64,000 nucleotides of DNA from Comamonas sp. KCTC 72670 (GCA_014656495.1 BNCN01000002.1:558001-622000); one strand, 5' to 3'; shown: positions 25,946 through 35,231, counted from the first letter of the stretch. Notes: a model not told the origin generated them from the letters alone. Made by a program: numbers and translations.

Positions 25946-26533
25946 TCACTCCCGCGCGCGCGTCTCCGGCGCCTTGGCGTCTTCGGGAGCCGGCGCCTCG
26001 TCCTCCCCGGCCTCCTTGGCGCCGCCTCGGCGTTTCAGGGGCACGCGGAGCACGCCCGGGACACCTTCCGCCACGTCACGCACGGAGACCACGGCGCCCA
26101 CGGTGGTGTAGCGGATGGCGCCCGTCTGCGTGAAGGCGTGCTTGAGCGGGTACTCCTTCGCTCGCGGGAGGAACCAGTCGCGCGCCGCCTTCAGGGGCAC
26201 CACGTGCAGCTCGCCCTGCGAGAGGAACACGTACACCAGCAGGTCCGCGCCGCTGTAGAGGAAGCAGCCGGGGGTGTCCTTCTCCAGGTTGGACACCAGC
26301 TCGAAGAAGTAGCGGCGGCGGGTGGCGTTGCGGTCGCCCTTCACCTCGATGCCGCGCACCTCACCCGAGGGCAGCTCCCAGAGCAGGTCCACGCCACGGT
26401 GCTGGAATCGCGGGTCCAATTGCACGTCGTGCACCCGCGAGCCCGGCTCTGTCTCCAACATCCATGCGCGGGCGTGCTGGACGGCGCGGTCCGCCGCGCT
26501 CTGCACGCCGCGCATGCTGAAGCTTCGTGCCAT
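25946..26533 (-). CDS. PD-(D/E)XK nuclease-fold-like protein of unknown function
   Basis: A 195-residue soluble protein. The segment RGVDLLWELP then GEVRGIEVKGDRN gives the Asp ... Glu-x-Lys arrangement of the PD-(D/E)XK superfamily (restriction endonuclease-like fold), with a helix rich in Arg just after it (NATRRRYFFELVSNL). The C-terminal 25 residues are charged and probably disordered (EAGEDEAPAPEDAK). Whether it cuts DNA is unknown. It lies 6 bp downstream of the next gene's region on the same strand, so the two may be cotranscribed. Confidence 0.6.
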   Translation of the reverse strand: MARSFSMRGVQSAADRAVQHARAWMLETEPGSRVHDVQLDPRFQHRGVDLLWELPSGEVRGIEVKGDRNATRRRYFFELVSNLEKDTPGCFLYSGADLLVYVFLSQGELHVVPLKAARDWFLPRAKEYPLKHAFTQTGAIRYTTVGAVVSVRDVAEGVPGVLRVPLKRRGGAKEAGEDEAPAPEDAKAPETRARE

Positions 26534-26539
26534 GTCGTC

Positions 26540-27091
26540 TCAGCGCCGAAGTTCGACGCCCGTGGCCACCAGCTGCACCTCGCGCGGCTTGCCGTCGGTG
26601 CCGCGGGGAACGATGGCGCCCTCGGACTCGTAGTGCTGGGCGCGGCTCTCGGTCAGCTCGGCCACCTTCACCACGCCCTCCACGCGCGCCTGCGAGCCCG
26701 CGGAGTCGAGCGGGACGAAGAAGCCGTAGTCCTTGAACGTCACGCGCACGCCCGGGGCCTTGTCCTCGCCCGACGCCGCCAGCTCCATCCAGCAGCCCTT
26801 GCGCTCACAGGCCTTCCGGACCTGGCCCTCGATCAGCACCGTCTTGCCGTCGTGGGCCTGGGGCTTGGCCAGCACGTCCGCGAGCTTCACCGTCTTGGCG
26901 CCCTTCTTGATGGGCTCGCCGCGGGTGAGCTTCCAGCCCGTGTCCTCAGCAGGCTTGGCGGACGCCGGCGCGGGCGGGTGGTGGCAGTCGGCCTCGGCGG
27001 CCTTGCCCGCCTTGGCGGAGGACGTGTCACCCGCGAAGGCGACCAGGGGAACGGCGACCAGCAGCATCAGGGACGTGCGGAGCGTGTTCAT
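26540..27091 (-). CDS. DUF4920-like periplasmic protein
   Basis: A 183-residue exported protein. The signal peptide is residues 1-20 (MNTLRTSLMLLVAVPLVAFA). The mature core (about 65-180) reads VKLADVLAKPQAHDGKTVLI, EGQVRKACERKGCWMELA and RVTFKDYGFFVPLD, an OB-fold-like domain matching DUF4920 as I remember it, with a conserved Cys pair (ACERKGCW). Function is unknown, possibly metal or redox related. ATG at 27091 is chosen because the signal peptide starts there and GCGAGG lies immediately upstream; the longer frame overlaps the divergent gene. Confidence 0.75.
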   Translation of the reverse strand: MNTLRTSLMLLVAVPLVAFAGDTSSAKAGKAAEADCHHPPAPASAKPAEDTGWKLTRGEPIKKGAKTVKLADVLAKPQAHDGKTVLIEGQVRKACERKGCWMELAASGEDKAPGVRVTFKDYGFFVPLDSAGSQARVEGVVKVAELTESRAQHYESEGAIVPRGTDGKPREVQLVATGVELRR

Positions 27092-27173
27092 ACCTCGCCC
27101 GCTTAGCCAAAAGTCTTTGCTCCGGCAAGGCGACGCCCGTACTAAAGTCCGTCCATCCGCACACGCCCACGAG

Positions 27174-27611
27174 GTGCGCTTGAAGGTCTTCATCCCCCCC
27201 CGCAACCGTCGTTTCAGCACCATCGACGCGATGGGGCTCGCCGGCATCGTGGGGCTGCTCGTGGCCCGCTACATCCCGGTGGCCCGCATCATCCCGTTCT
27301 GGGGTTGTGTGCTCCGGGAGCAGACAGGCTGGCCCTGTCTCGGCTGCGGTCTCACGCGCGTGGCGGACCGGGTGTCGCACCTCAACTTCGCCGGGGCCTG
27401 GGAGGCGAACCCCCTGGGGACCATCGCCGCCATCCTGTTCGCCCTGGCGGGGGTGGTCATGGTGCTGCACATGGTGTTCGGGATGCCCATCCCCCAGGTG
27501 GAGCTCTCGCCCCGTGAGTGGAGCGTCCTGGGCGTGCTGACGCCCATCGTCCTCCTGGTCAACTATGCCTACGTGGTGGTGAAGACGCGCTTCCCCCACC
27601 TGCTGCTGTAG
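27174..27611 (+). CDS. DUF2752-family small membrane protein
   Basis: A 145-residue protein with three transmembrane segments and the family signature CLGCGLTRV between the first and second. Function is unknown. The start is uncertain: GTG at 27174 is used, and TTG at 27180 and ATG at 27231 are alternatives without good ribosome binding sites. The stop lies 11 bp before plsY, so both are probably on one mRNA. Confidence 0.75.
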   Translation: MRLKVFIPPRNRRFSTIDAMGLAGIVGLLVARYIPVARIIPFWGCVLREQTGWPCLGCGLTRVADRVSHLNFAGAWEANPLGTIAAILFALAGVVMVLHMVFGMPIPQVELSPREWSVLGVLTPIVLLVNYAYVVVKTRFPHLLL

Positions 27612-27622
27612 CCTTCCACTTC

Positions 27623-28201
27623 GTGACCTCCGCGCTCGTCCTGCTGGGCTACCTCGCCGGCTCCATTCCCTTCGGTGTGTTGCTGACGCGGTGGCTGCGC
27701 GGCGTGGACGTGCGCAAAGGCGGCAGCGGGAACATCGGCGCCACCAACGTCACGCGCGTGGCGGGCAAGAAGCTGGGCGCGGTGGTGCTGCTGCTGGACG
27801 CCCTGAAGGGCGCGTTGCCGGTGCTCCTCGCGGTGCGGTGGCTGCCGGACGCGCCCGTGGTGCACGTGTCGGTGGGCCTGGCCGCGGTGCTGGGGCACAT
27901 CTACCCGGTGTGGTTGAAGCTCCAGGGCGGCAAGGGCGTGGCCACGGCGCTGGGCGTGCTGGTGGTGCTGGTGCCCCAGGCGGCGCTGGCGGGCGCGGTG
28001 GCGTTCATCGCCGTGTTCGCGCTGTGGCGGGTGAGCTCCCTGGGCTCGTTGGCGGCGGGGGCCACGGCGGTGGGCACCTCGGCGCTCACCGCCCGGGCCG
28101 TGGAGTACGCCGGCCTCTCAGCCCTCCTCTTCGCCCTCATGCTGTGGACGCACCGGAGCAACATTGGCCGGATCGCGCGGCGCACCGAGCGGCGCTTCTG
28201 A
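27623..28201 (+). CDS. plsY: Acyl-phosphate:glycerol-3-phosphate acyltransferase
   Basis: A 192-residue inner-membrane enzyme making lysophosphatidic acid, the first step of phospholipid synthesis. The three PlsY motifs are present: GYLAGSIPFGVLL, GGSGNIGATNVTRV and LQGGKGVATALGVL, with five transmembrane segments. The GTG at 27623 fits family length. The last 84 bp overlap the methyltransferase gene on the opposite strand. Confidence 0.93.
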   Translation: MTSALVLLGYLAGSIPFGVLLTRWLRGVDVRKGGSGNIGATNVTRVAGKKLGAVVLLLDALKGALPVLLAVRWLPDAPVVHVSVGLAAVLGHIYPVWLKLQGGKGVATALGVLVVLVPQAALAGAVAFIAVFALWRVSSLGSLAAGATAVGTSALTARAVEYAGLSALLFALMLWTHRSNIGRIARRTERRF

Positions 28202-29374
28202 GCCGGTGCCGGTGTCTCCGCGCGCGTTGCCGCCGTCGGGCGGCCGGTAGCCCAGCAGCGAGCAGGCGATGGGGCCGTTCCAGAGGTCCTTCTTCGCGGA
28301 GGGGCGCGCGTGGAAGGCGCTCTCGAAAGCGGGGTTGCCGCAAATCACCCACACGCGCCAGCCCGGCACGCGCAGCGACTCGCCGAGCTTGAAGTAGAAG
28401 CTCTTCATGCCCTTCTGGCCGCCCGTGCCCAGCCGGTCGCCGTAGGGCGGGTTGGTCACGATGAGCCCGCCGGCGTCCGGCAGCGGAGGGAGCCGGGTCG
28501 CGTCCCCTTCGGCGAGCTGGATTTCCTCCGACAGCCGCGCGGCGCGCACGTTGCGGTCCGCGGCCTCCAGCGCCTCCGGGTCCTTGTCGAAGCCGAGCAG
28601 GGGGACTTCCACCTTGCGCTCGTTGCGGCGGGCGTCCGCGCGCATGTCCGCGAGCAGCTCCCGGGCCCGAGCGCCCATCTCCGGCCAGCGCTCCACCGCG
28701 AAGTCCCGGTTCAGTCCAGGCGCGCGCCGCCGGGCGATGAGCCCCGCTTCGATGAGCAGCGTGCCGGAGCCGCACATGGGGTCCACCAGGCCCTCCGTCC
28801 CCGTGTAGTTCGCCGCGCGCAGCACCGCCGCGGCGAGCGTCTCCTTCAGCGGGGCGGGCGTGGGGCGCACGCGGTAGCCGCGCCGGTGCAGCGGCTCGCC
28901 GCACAGATCCAGGGACAGGGACAGCGTCTCCCGCGCGAGGTGGGCCACCACGCGGACGTCCGGGTCGCGTGTATTCACATCCGGCCGGGCCTTCTGGGTG
29001 TCGCGCAGCCGGTCGACGATGGCGTCCTTCACCTTGAGGGCCACGAAGCCGGAGTGGCTGTGCTCGCTGTCCTTCAGCGTCGCGTCCACCGCGAAGGTGT
29101 GCTGGGGGGTGAGGTGCTCTTCCCAGGGGATGCTGGCGGCGGCTTCGTACAGGCCCTCCGCGCCGTGGGCCTCGAAGGCGCCCAGCGGGTAGAGCACGCG
29201 CATGGCGATGCGGGACCAGAGCGCCACCATGAGCGCTTCGTCGAGCGTGGCCATGAATCGCACGCCGCCGCGGTCCTGGCGGATGCGGCGGGCGCCGAGC
29301 TCCTTCAGCTCGTCGGCCAGGAGGTCCTCGGTGCCGCGGGCGGCGGTGGCGAAAAGGGCGATGCGTTCAGCCAT
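28118..29374 (-). CDS. THUMP-domain class I RNA methyltransferase (RlmL-type N2-G methylase)
   Basis: A 418-residue protein. The N-terminal ferredoxin-like/THUMP region (about 1-165) includes ALFATAARGTEDLLADELKE. The Rossmann methylase (about 175-385) contains the SAM motif DPMCGSGTLLIEAGL, motif LLGFDKDPEALE, and the catalytic IVTNPPYG (N-P-P-Y), typical of base N-methylation of guanine in rRNA or tRNA. It matches the YcbY/RlmL family. The tail (about 390-418) is disordered and lies in the 84-bp overlap with plsY. The ATG at 29374 is used instead of upstream in-frame codons, since homologues begin at this MAERIALFA position. Confidence 0.87.
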   Translation of the reverse strand: MAERIALFATAARGTEDLLADELKELGARRIRQDRGGVRFMATLDEALMVALWSRIAMRVLYPLGAFEAHGAEGLYEAAASIPWEEHLTPQHTFAVDATLKDSEHSHSGFVALKVKDAIVDRLRDTQKARPDVNTRDPDVRVVAHLARETLSLSLDLCGEPLHRRGYRVRPTPAPLKETLAAAVLRAANYTGTEGLVDPMCGSGTLLIEAGLIARRRAPGLNRDFAVERWPEMGARARELLADMRADARRNERKVEVPLLGFDKDPEALEAADRNVRAARLSEEIQLAEGDATRLPPLPDAGGLIVTNPPYGDRLGTGGQKGMKSFYFKLGESLRVPGWRVWVICGNPAFESAFHARPSAKKDLWNGPIACSLLGYRPPDGGNARGDTGTGSEAPLGAPRDPANVAPVRPQHEGEEEG

Positions 29375-29428
29375 GGGACACCGCCCATAGACGAGCCGGG
29401 GCCGCTTGGGAACCTGCATCGCGTCGTT

Positions 29429-29713
29429 TCATGTGCCCACCACCTCGTAGAGGCTGAAGGTGGCGTCCTCCTGCTGGGCGCTCGCCTCCCGGGCCCGCTG
29501 GAAGTCCTCCGACTGGAAGTAGGCCCGCATCGACGCCTTGTCCCGCCAGCGCGTCACCAGCATCAGCTCGGGTGGGCGCTCGAAGGAGCGCAGCACCTCC
29601 AGGCCCAGGAAGCCGGGGTACCCGTCCACCGCCCGGGTGCGTTCCTGGAAGCGGGCGACCAGGCGGTCGGCCTCTTCGGGCGCGGGGCGGAAGCGGGAGA
29701 TGGCGACAAGCAT
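29429..29713 (-). CDS. Antibiotic-biosynthesis-monooxygenase (ABM) family protein
   Basis: A 94-residue dimeric alpha+beta barrel protein. The pattern MLVAISRFRPAPEEAD, PGFLGLEVLRSFE, MLVTRWRDKASMRAYF and SEDFQRA is that of ABM/HmoB-like proteins, some of which degrade haem and others of which act in polyketide oxidation. The haem-iron ligand typical of IsdG was not identified, so no substrate is assigned. It lies downstream of ftsK, separated by a terminator. Confidence 0.75.
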   Translation of the reverse strand: MLVAISRFRPAPEEADRLVARFQERTRAVDGYPGFLGLEVLRSFERPPELMLVTRWRDKASMRAYFQSEDFQRAREASAQQEDATFSLYEVVGT

Positions 29714-29730
29714 GAACGGGCCTCGCTGGA

Positions 29731-29768
29731 AACAGAAGAGGGCGTCCGGGCCGAGCCAGGACGCCCTC
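29731..29768 (-). terminator. Intrinsic terminator of ftsK
   Basis: A perfect 10-bp stem (29738-29747 / 29759-29768, 11-nt loop), followed on the minus strand by TTCTGTTT. It begins about 60 bp after the ftsK stop and is the best-formed Rho-independent terminator in this half of the window. Confidence 0.75.
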
Positions 29769-29830
29769 GTGAAGGAGAACCGCCAGGGCCGCCGCCTCCC
29801 ATCCCGACCGGGGGGCGCGGCGTCCGGGCC

Positions 29831-32800
29831 TTACATCGCGCCTGCGCCGGGCATGTCGCCCAGGCCGCGGATGAGCACCTCGCGAGGCTTGGCGCCGTCA
29901 GCGGCGCCCACCACGCCGTCGCGCTCCATGCGCTCAATCATGCGCGCCGCGCGGTTGTAGCCGATGCGCATCTTCCGCTGGAGCATGGAGATGGAGACGG
30001 CGCGCATCTCGCTGACCGTGGCGAGCGCCTGGTCGTACAGCTCGTCGGACAGCTCGTCCTCCTCGCCGCCACCCTCGACGTCCTCGTCACGCGGCTTGAG
30101 GATGGACTCGTCGTAGACGGGCTTGCCCTGGGCCTTGAGGTGGTCCACCGCCTTCTTGATTTCGTTCTCCGACACGAAGGCGCCGTGCACGCGCTGCAGG
30201 TGTGCGCTGGTGGGCGGCATGATGAGCATGTCGCCCATGCCCAGCAGGGCCTCGGCGCCCACCGTGCCCAGAATCGTCATCGAGTCCGGCTTCGAGCGCA
30301 GCATGAAGCTGACGCGCGTGGGGAAGTTGGCCTTGATGACGCCGGTGACGACGTCCGTGGACGGGCGCTGGGTGGCGACCATCAGGTGGATGCCGGCGGC
30401 GCGGGCCATCTGCGCCAGGCGGGCCACGTAGGTCTCCACCTCGCGGCTGGCCACCATCATCAGGTCGGCGAGCTCGTCGATGATGACGACGATGTAGGGC
30501 AGCTTCTGCAGCTGCTTCTTCTCCGGCGTGGCCGGCTCGCTGGCCTCCAGCGCTTCGGTGTCCTCGGCCTCGGCGTCCAGCTCGGGCGTCTCAGCGTCCG
30601 CGTCGTTCGCCTGCGCGTCGAGCAGGTCGTCCTCGTCATCGCGGGGCGCGGCGACACCCAGGCTCTCGCCGCCCGCGGGCATGGAGGACTTGGGGCTTTC
30701 GCCGTCGAGCACCAGCACGTTCTTCGGCTTGGCCTTCTTCTTCGGCGGCTCGGAGACCGTCTTGACCTCGACGGCCGTGCTCTCCACCAGCTTGTTGAAG
30801 CCGGCGATGTTGCGCACGCCCGCCTCGGACAGCATCTGGTAGCGGCGCTCCATCTCCTCCACGGCCCAGCGCAGCGCGAGCGCCGCCTTCTTCGGGTCCG
30901 TCACCACGGGCAGCAGCAGGTGGGGGATGCCCTCGTAGACGGAGAGCTCCAGCATCTTCGGGTCCACCATGATGAAGCGGACCTCCTCGGGCGTGGCCTT
31001 GAGGAGGATGCTCATGATCATGGAGTTCACCGCCACCGACTTACCGGAGCCGGTGGTGCCTGCGATGAGCAGGTGGGGCGCCTTGGCCAGGTCGAGGACG
31101 TACGGCATGCCCTCGATGTCCTTGCCCACGCACATGGTCAGCTTGCTGGCGCCCTTGTTGAAAGCGTCCTGCTCGGCGATCTCCTTGAGGTAGACGGTTT
31201 CGCGGTCCCTGTTCGGCACCTCGATGCCCACCACGCCCTTGCCGGGGATGGGGGCGACGATGCGCACGCGCATGGCTTCCATGGCCATGGCGAGGTCGTC
31301 CGCGAGCGCGGCGATCTTGCTCACCTTGATGCCGGGTCCCGGGAGGAACTCGTACATGGTGACGACGGGGCCGGGGCGAATCTCCACCACCTCGCCGACG
31401 ATGCCGAAGTCCGCCAGCTTCGCGCGCAGCTTCTCCGCCGTGGACAGGTAGACGTCCTTGTCCAGCGCGGAGCGCTCCGTCTTGTCGCACTCGAGCACGT
31501 CGAGCGGCGGCAGCGAGAAGCTCTTGCGGTCGCCCACGAACTCGAACTGGTCCTGGCTCCGCTTGACGGTGGGCTTGGGCGGCGCCTTGGGCTCCACGAT
31601 GAGCGGCATGCGCGCCAGCGCGGAGGGCTGCGCCGGGACGATGTCCGCCGGAGCCGCGGGGGCCGGGGCCGCGGGCAGCTGCGCCACGGGGGCGGCGATG
31701 GCCGGGGCCATGGGCTCGGGCTCCACGGCGTCGTGAGCGACGGGCGCGGGGCCGGTGACGATGTTCGGCTTGCGGCGCGAGCGCGGCGGCTCGGCCGTCT
31801 CCGCGCCCTCCGCGCCGATGAGGTTCGGCGAGGGGGGCAGGAAGGACGCGGCCCAGGCGGGGTCGGCCCCCAGGCCCAGGGCAGGGCGCTTCTCCGGCTT
31901 CGCGGGCGCCTTCTCGGGGAGGGCCAGCACGGGCGCGGGGGCGGGCGGCAGCGACTCCGTGTCGCGGACCGGCGGCAGCAGCTTCTTCTCCAGCTTCTCG
32001 GCCTTCTCGCGTTCGCGGGCCTCCTTGAGCGCCAGCTTCGCGGCGGCGGCCTCGTCCTTCTCCTGCTGCTTGGCCAGACGGAAGGCCTCTTCGGCCATGG
32101 CCTCGGCTTCGGCGGCCTCCGCCTCCTCGGCCAGGCGCTCGGCCTCGGCGAGCTCTTCCTCGTCGGCCTCGAGCTGCGCGAGGAAGGCGGCCTCCTCCAG
32201 CTTCTCCTCGGCGGCGCGCTCCTGGCGCTCCTTGTAGGCGACCTTCTGCGCCTCCCAGAAGGTGTGGAAGGACTCCTGGAAGCGGCGGCCCAGGACGCAC
32301 AGCCCGGCCCACGCCAGCGAGCACAGCTTGATGAACGTGTACTGGGTGCCGACGATGAGGGCGGCCGCGCTGATGGCGGTCACCAGGATGACGGTGCCCA
32401 CGGTGGAGAACAGGCTGGACATGACGCCGCCCAGGCCCGCGCCCAGCGCGCCACCCGGCGGGTGGGCCCAGCCCTTGTCCCCGGCGAACATGAGCTGCGC
32501 CAGCACGGCCACGCTGACGGTCAGCAGCGCCAGGCTGATGATTTGCGGGCCCCGCTTCCGGTCCCTGCTGCCCACGAAGAGCACCATGGCCGTGTAGATG
32601 CCGCCCACGGGGACGAGGTAGGCACAGATGCCCAACAGTCCGCGCAGCGACTCGGCGATGAGGTGCCCCATGGGGCCCACCGCGTTGTTGAAGCCCGGTC
32701 CCACCCGGTCCTTCGCATCGAAGGTGGCGACCGCCAGCAGTGAAATCAACGATGCGGCCAGGATGAAGACGCCGGTGATGGCGCGGGTGGTGACATCCCC

Positions 32801-32905
32801 GCCCTTGCCGGCCTTCATCCGCTTGTCCGCCAGCGCCCTGCGGCGCGTCGCGATTTCCTGCCGGGACAGGACCGCCTTCTCCGCCCGACCCTTCTTCGCC
32901 GTCAT
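29831..32905 (-). CDS. ftsK: DNA translocase FtsK/SpoIIIE family
   Basis: A 1024-residue protein. Four transmembrane segments lie at about 45-195; a Glu/Ala-rich coiled coil (about 220-310) and a Pro-rich linker (320-450) follow. The motor has Walker A GTTGSGKS (616-623) and Walker B VVIIDELADL (about 806-815). The gamma winged-helix (about 955-1010, ISMLQRKMRIGYNRAARMIE) reads KOPS-like polar sequences. It pumps chromosomal DNA through the division septum and activates XerCD dimer resolution. Between the two Walker motifs lies an acidic insertion of about 93 residues (707-799), longer than in standard FtsK. Confidence 0.94.
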   Translation of the reverse strand: MTAKKGRAEKAVLSRQEIATRRRALADKRMKAGKGGDVTTRAITGVFILAASLISLLAVATFDAKDRVGPGFNNAVGPMGHLIAESLRGLLGICAYLVPVGGIYTAMVLFVGSRDRKRGPQIISLALLTVSVAVLAQLMFAGDKGWAHPPGGALGAGLGGVMSSLFSTVGTVILVTAISAAALIVGTQYTFIKLCSLAWAGLCVLGRRFQESFHTFWEAQKVAYKERQERAAEEKLEEAAFLAQLEADEEELAEAERLAEEAEAAEAEAMAEEAFRLAKQQEKDEAAAAKLALKEAREREKAEKLEKKLLPPVRDTESLPPAPAPVLALPEKAPAKPEKRPALGLGADPAWAASFLPPSPNLIGAEGAETAEPPRSRRKPNIVTGPAPVAHDAVEPEPMAPAIAAPVAQLPAAPAPAAPADIVPAQPSALARMPLIVEPKAPPKPTVKRSQDQFEFVGDRKSFSLPPLDVLECDKTERSALDKDVYLSTAEKLRAKLADFGIVGEVVEIRPGPVVTMYEFLPGPGIKVSKIAALADDLAMAMEAMRVRIVAPIPGKGVVGIEVPNRDRETVYLKEIAEQDAFNKGASKLTMCVGKDIEGMPYVLDLAKAPHLLIAGTTGSGKSVAVNSMIMSILLKATPEEVRFIMVDPKMLELSVYEGIPHLLLPVVTDPKKAALALRWAVEEMERRYQMLSEAGVRNIAGFNKLVESTAVEVKTVSEPPKKKAKPKNVLVLDGESPKSSMPAGGESLGVAAPRDDEDDLLDAQANDADAETPELDAEAEDTEALEASEPATPEKKQLQKLPYIVVIIDELADLMMVASREVETYVARLAQMARAAGIHLMVATQRPSTDVVTGVIKANFPTRVSFMLRSKPDSMTILGTVGAEALLGMGDMLIMPPTSAHLQRVHGAFVSENEIKKAVDHLKAQGKPVYDESILKPRDEDVEGGGEEDELSDELYDQALATVSEMRAVSISMLQRKMRIGYNRAARMIERMERDGVVGAADGAKPREVLIRGLGDMPGAGAM

Positions 32906-33120
32906 GTCCGTCTTCCCTCTGCGCGTCTCAGCCGCGTAGCGGGCTGTAGCAATGCCCGCAGCGAGTGTAGGGAGGGAGGGGGTCCGGTCAATTTTCCAGC
33001 CCCGGACGGGGTGCCTACATTTCGGCTGCGCCCCTCCTCAGAGGGGGTATGTTGCCGCCCAGCATCGTCGCCCGGACGCGCACGCCGCGCGGCGGCGGGA
33101 CTTCGTGGAGGAGCATCACA

Positions 33121-33456
33121 ATGGCCGACGCCCGAACCGAGAAGCCGTCATCCACCGAGGAGGAGTACTTCGCCCGGGAGGAGATTGAGAAGAAGCGCAA
33201 GATGGCCCTGGAGCAGGCCGCTGCGAACGCCGCGCAGCAGCGCGAGGAGCTCAAGAAGCTCCACTGGATGAAGTGCCCCAAGTGCGGTCTGGACCTCCAG
33301 ACGCTGAAGCAGGGCAAGGTCGAAATCGAGACCTGCTTCAACTGCCACGGCATCTTCCTGGACGCCGGTGAGCTGGACCAGCTGGTCGAGCAGCACGGCC
33401 ACGAGGGCAGCGGCAAGGTGATGGGCGCCATCCTCAACCTCTTCAAGAAGAAGTAG
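33121..33456 (+). CDS. Small zinc-ribbon (zf-TFIIB type) protein
   Basis: A 111-residue soluble protein. A charged helix (about 10-45) is followed by a zinc ribbon with CPKCGLDLQTL and CFNCHGIFLDAGELDQL; this CPxC ... CxxCxGxWLDxGEL pattern is the zf-TFIIB family (here Phe replaces Trp). Function is unknown. Its ATG has GGAGGAG 8 bases upstream. It ends 8 bp before gatC and therefore may belong to the gatCAB transcript. Confidence 0.8.
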   Translation: MADARTEKPSSTEEEYFAREEIEKKRKMALEQAAANAAQQREELKKLHWMKCPKCGLDLQTLKQGKVEIETCFNCHGIFLDAGELDQLVEQHGHEGSGKVMGAILNLFKKK

Positions 33457-33464
33457 GTCCATCC

Positions 33465-33752
33465 ATGGCCCTCACGCTCGAGCAGGTGCGCCATGTGGCC
33501 ACGCTGGCGCGGCTGTCGCTGACTCCGGAGGAGGAGCAGCGGTTCACCACCCAGTTGTCCGCCGTGCTGGACGCGGTGGAGCAGCTCCAGACGCTCGACG
33601 TGGAGGCCGTGGAGCCCACGTGTCACGCGACGCTCACGTCCTCCCGGCTCCGCGAGGACGTGATGCGGCCGTCGCTGCCGCCAGAGAAGTCCCTGGCCAA
33701 CGCGCCGGCGAAGTCGGGCACCGCGTTCGCCGTGCCGAAAATCATCGAGTAG
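33465..33752 (+). CDS. gatC: Asp-tRNA(Asn)/Glu-tRNA(Gln) amidotransferase subunit C
   Basis: A 95-residue subunit that wraps around GatA and stabilises the complex. Family blocks VRHVATLARLSLTPEEE and LREDVMRPSL are present. It stands first in the order C-A-B, with 18 bp to gatA. Confidence 0.94.
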   Translation: MALTLEQVRHVATLARLSLTPEEEQRFTTQLSAVLDAVEQLQTLDVEAVEPTCHATLTSSRLREDVMRPSLPPEKSLANAPAKSGTAFAVPKIIE

Positions 33753-33770
33753 CCCCGGAGGCCCCACGTC

Positions 33771-35231
33771 ATGCAGCTCACGGACCTCACGATGTTGGAG
33801 CTGGCGGAGAAGCTGGCCGCCAAGGACGTCTCCTCCGAGGAGGCCACCCGCGCGAGCCTCGCGCGCATCCAGCAGGTGGACCCGAAGGTGCGCGCCTTCC
33901 TCCGCGTGGACGAGGCCGGCGCCCTGGCCGCCGCCCGCGCCAGTGACGCGCGCCGCGCCGCGGGCAGCCCCGCGGGCCCCCTGGACGGCGTGCCGCTGGG
34001 GCTCAAGGACCTGTTCCTCACCGAGGGCGTGGAGACCACCGCCGGCTCGCGCCTGCTGGAGGGCTTCGTTCCGCCCTACGACGCCACGGTGGTGCGGCTG
34101 CTGAAGGAGGCGGGCCTGCCGCTGGTGGGCAAGCTGAACCTGGACGAGTTCGCGATGGGCTCCTCCAACGAGTCCAGCGCCTACTTCTCCTGTCACAACC
34201 CGTGGGACCTCTCGCGCACGCCGGGCGGCTCGTCGGGCGGCTCGGCGGCGGCGGTGGCGGCGCGCGAGGTGCCGGGCGCGCTGGGCACCGACACGGGCGG
34301 CTCCATCCGTCAGCCCGCGGCGCTGACGAACACCGTGGGGTTGAAGCCCACGTATGGCCGGGTGTCGCGCTACGGCGTCATCGCGTTCGCGTCGTCGCTG
34401 GACCAGCCGGGGCCCATGACGCGCACGGTGGCGGACGCGGCGGCGCTGCTCCAGGTGATTGCCCGGCCGGACGCGCAGGACGCGACGTCCTCGGACGCGC
34501 CGGTGCCGGACTATTCGGCGGACCTGGAAGCGGGCGTGAAGGGCCTGAAGCTGGGCGTGCCGCGCGAGTACTTCACCGAGGGCATGGACCCGGAGGTGGA
34601 GGCCTCCATCCGCGGCGCACTGCGCGAGTACGAGCGGCTGGGCGCGACGCTGGTGGACGTGTCGCTGCCCCACACGAAGTACGCGCTGGCCACGTACTAC
34701 CTCATCGCGCCGGCGGAGGCGTCCAGCAACCTGGCCCGCTATGACGGCGTGCGCTTCGGCAAGCGGGCGCAGGACGCGCGCAACCTCCGGGACGTGTACA
34801 CGCTGACGCGCGAGGAGGGCTTCGGCTCGGAGGTGAAGCGGCGCATCATGCTGGGCACCTACGCGCTGTCCTCCGGCTACTACGACGCCTACTACCTGCG
34901 CGCGCAGAAGGTCCGCACGCTCATCCGCGAGGACTTCACGCGGGCCTTCCAGCAGGTGGACGCGCTGCTGTCGCCCACCTCACCGGTGCCGGCCTTCAAG
35001 CTGGGCGAGAAGGTGGAGGACCCGATGGCCATGTACCTCATGGACATCTACACCCTGCCTTGCAACCTGGCGGGCCTGCCCGGCCTGTCGGTGCCCTGCG
35101 GCTTCACGAAGGCGGGCCTGCCGGTGGGCCTGCAGATTCTGGGACGGCCCTTCGACGAGGCCGGACTGCTGCGCATCGCCCGCGCCTACGAGCGCGAGCA
35201 CGACTTCTTCCGCCGCTTCGCGCCCCTGTAG
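33771..35231 (+). CDS. gatA: Asp-tRNA(Asn)/Glu-tRNA(Gln) amidotransferase subunit A
   Basis: A 486-residue amidase. The Ser-cisSer-Lys triad is visible: Lys in [11 protein letters not shown], the cis-Ser in [12 protein letters not shown] and the nucleophile Ser in [13 protein letters not shown]. It hydrolyses glutamine and passes ammonia to GatB for conversion of mischarged Asp-tRNA(Asn) or Glu-tRNA(Gln), which suggests the organism lacks at least one of AsnRS and GlnRS or uses both routes. Normal length. Confidence 0.96.
   Translation: MQLTDLTMLELAEKLAAKDVSSEEATRASLARIQQVDPKVRAFLRVDEAGALAAARASDARRAAGSPAGPLDGVPLGLKDLFLTEGVETTAGSRLLEGFVPPYDATVVRLLKEAGLPLVGKLNLDEFAMGSSNESSAYFSCHNPWDLSRTPGGSSGGSAAAVAAREVPGALGTDTGGSIRQPAALTNTVGLKPTYGRVSRYGVIAFASSLDQPGPMTRTVADAAALLQVIARPDAQDATSSDAPVPDYSADLEAGVKGLKLGVPREYFTEGMDPEVEASIRGALREYERLGATLVDVSLPHTKYALATYYLIAPAEASSNLARYDGVRFGKRAQDARNLRDVYTLTREEGFGSEVKRRIMLGTYALSSGYYDAYYLRAQKVRTLIREDFTRAFQQVDALLSPTSPVPAFKLGEKVEDPMAMYLMDIYTLPCNLAGLPGLSVPCGFTKAGLPVGLQILGRPFDEAGLLRIARAYEREHDFFRRFAPL

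Noticed and set aside
28310..32743. 1477-codon open frame opposite ftsK and neighbouring genes
   Set aside because: It crosses several real genes on the other strand and gives low-complexity His/Arg/Leu text.
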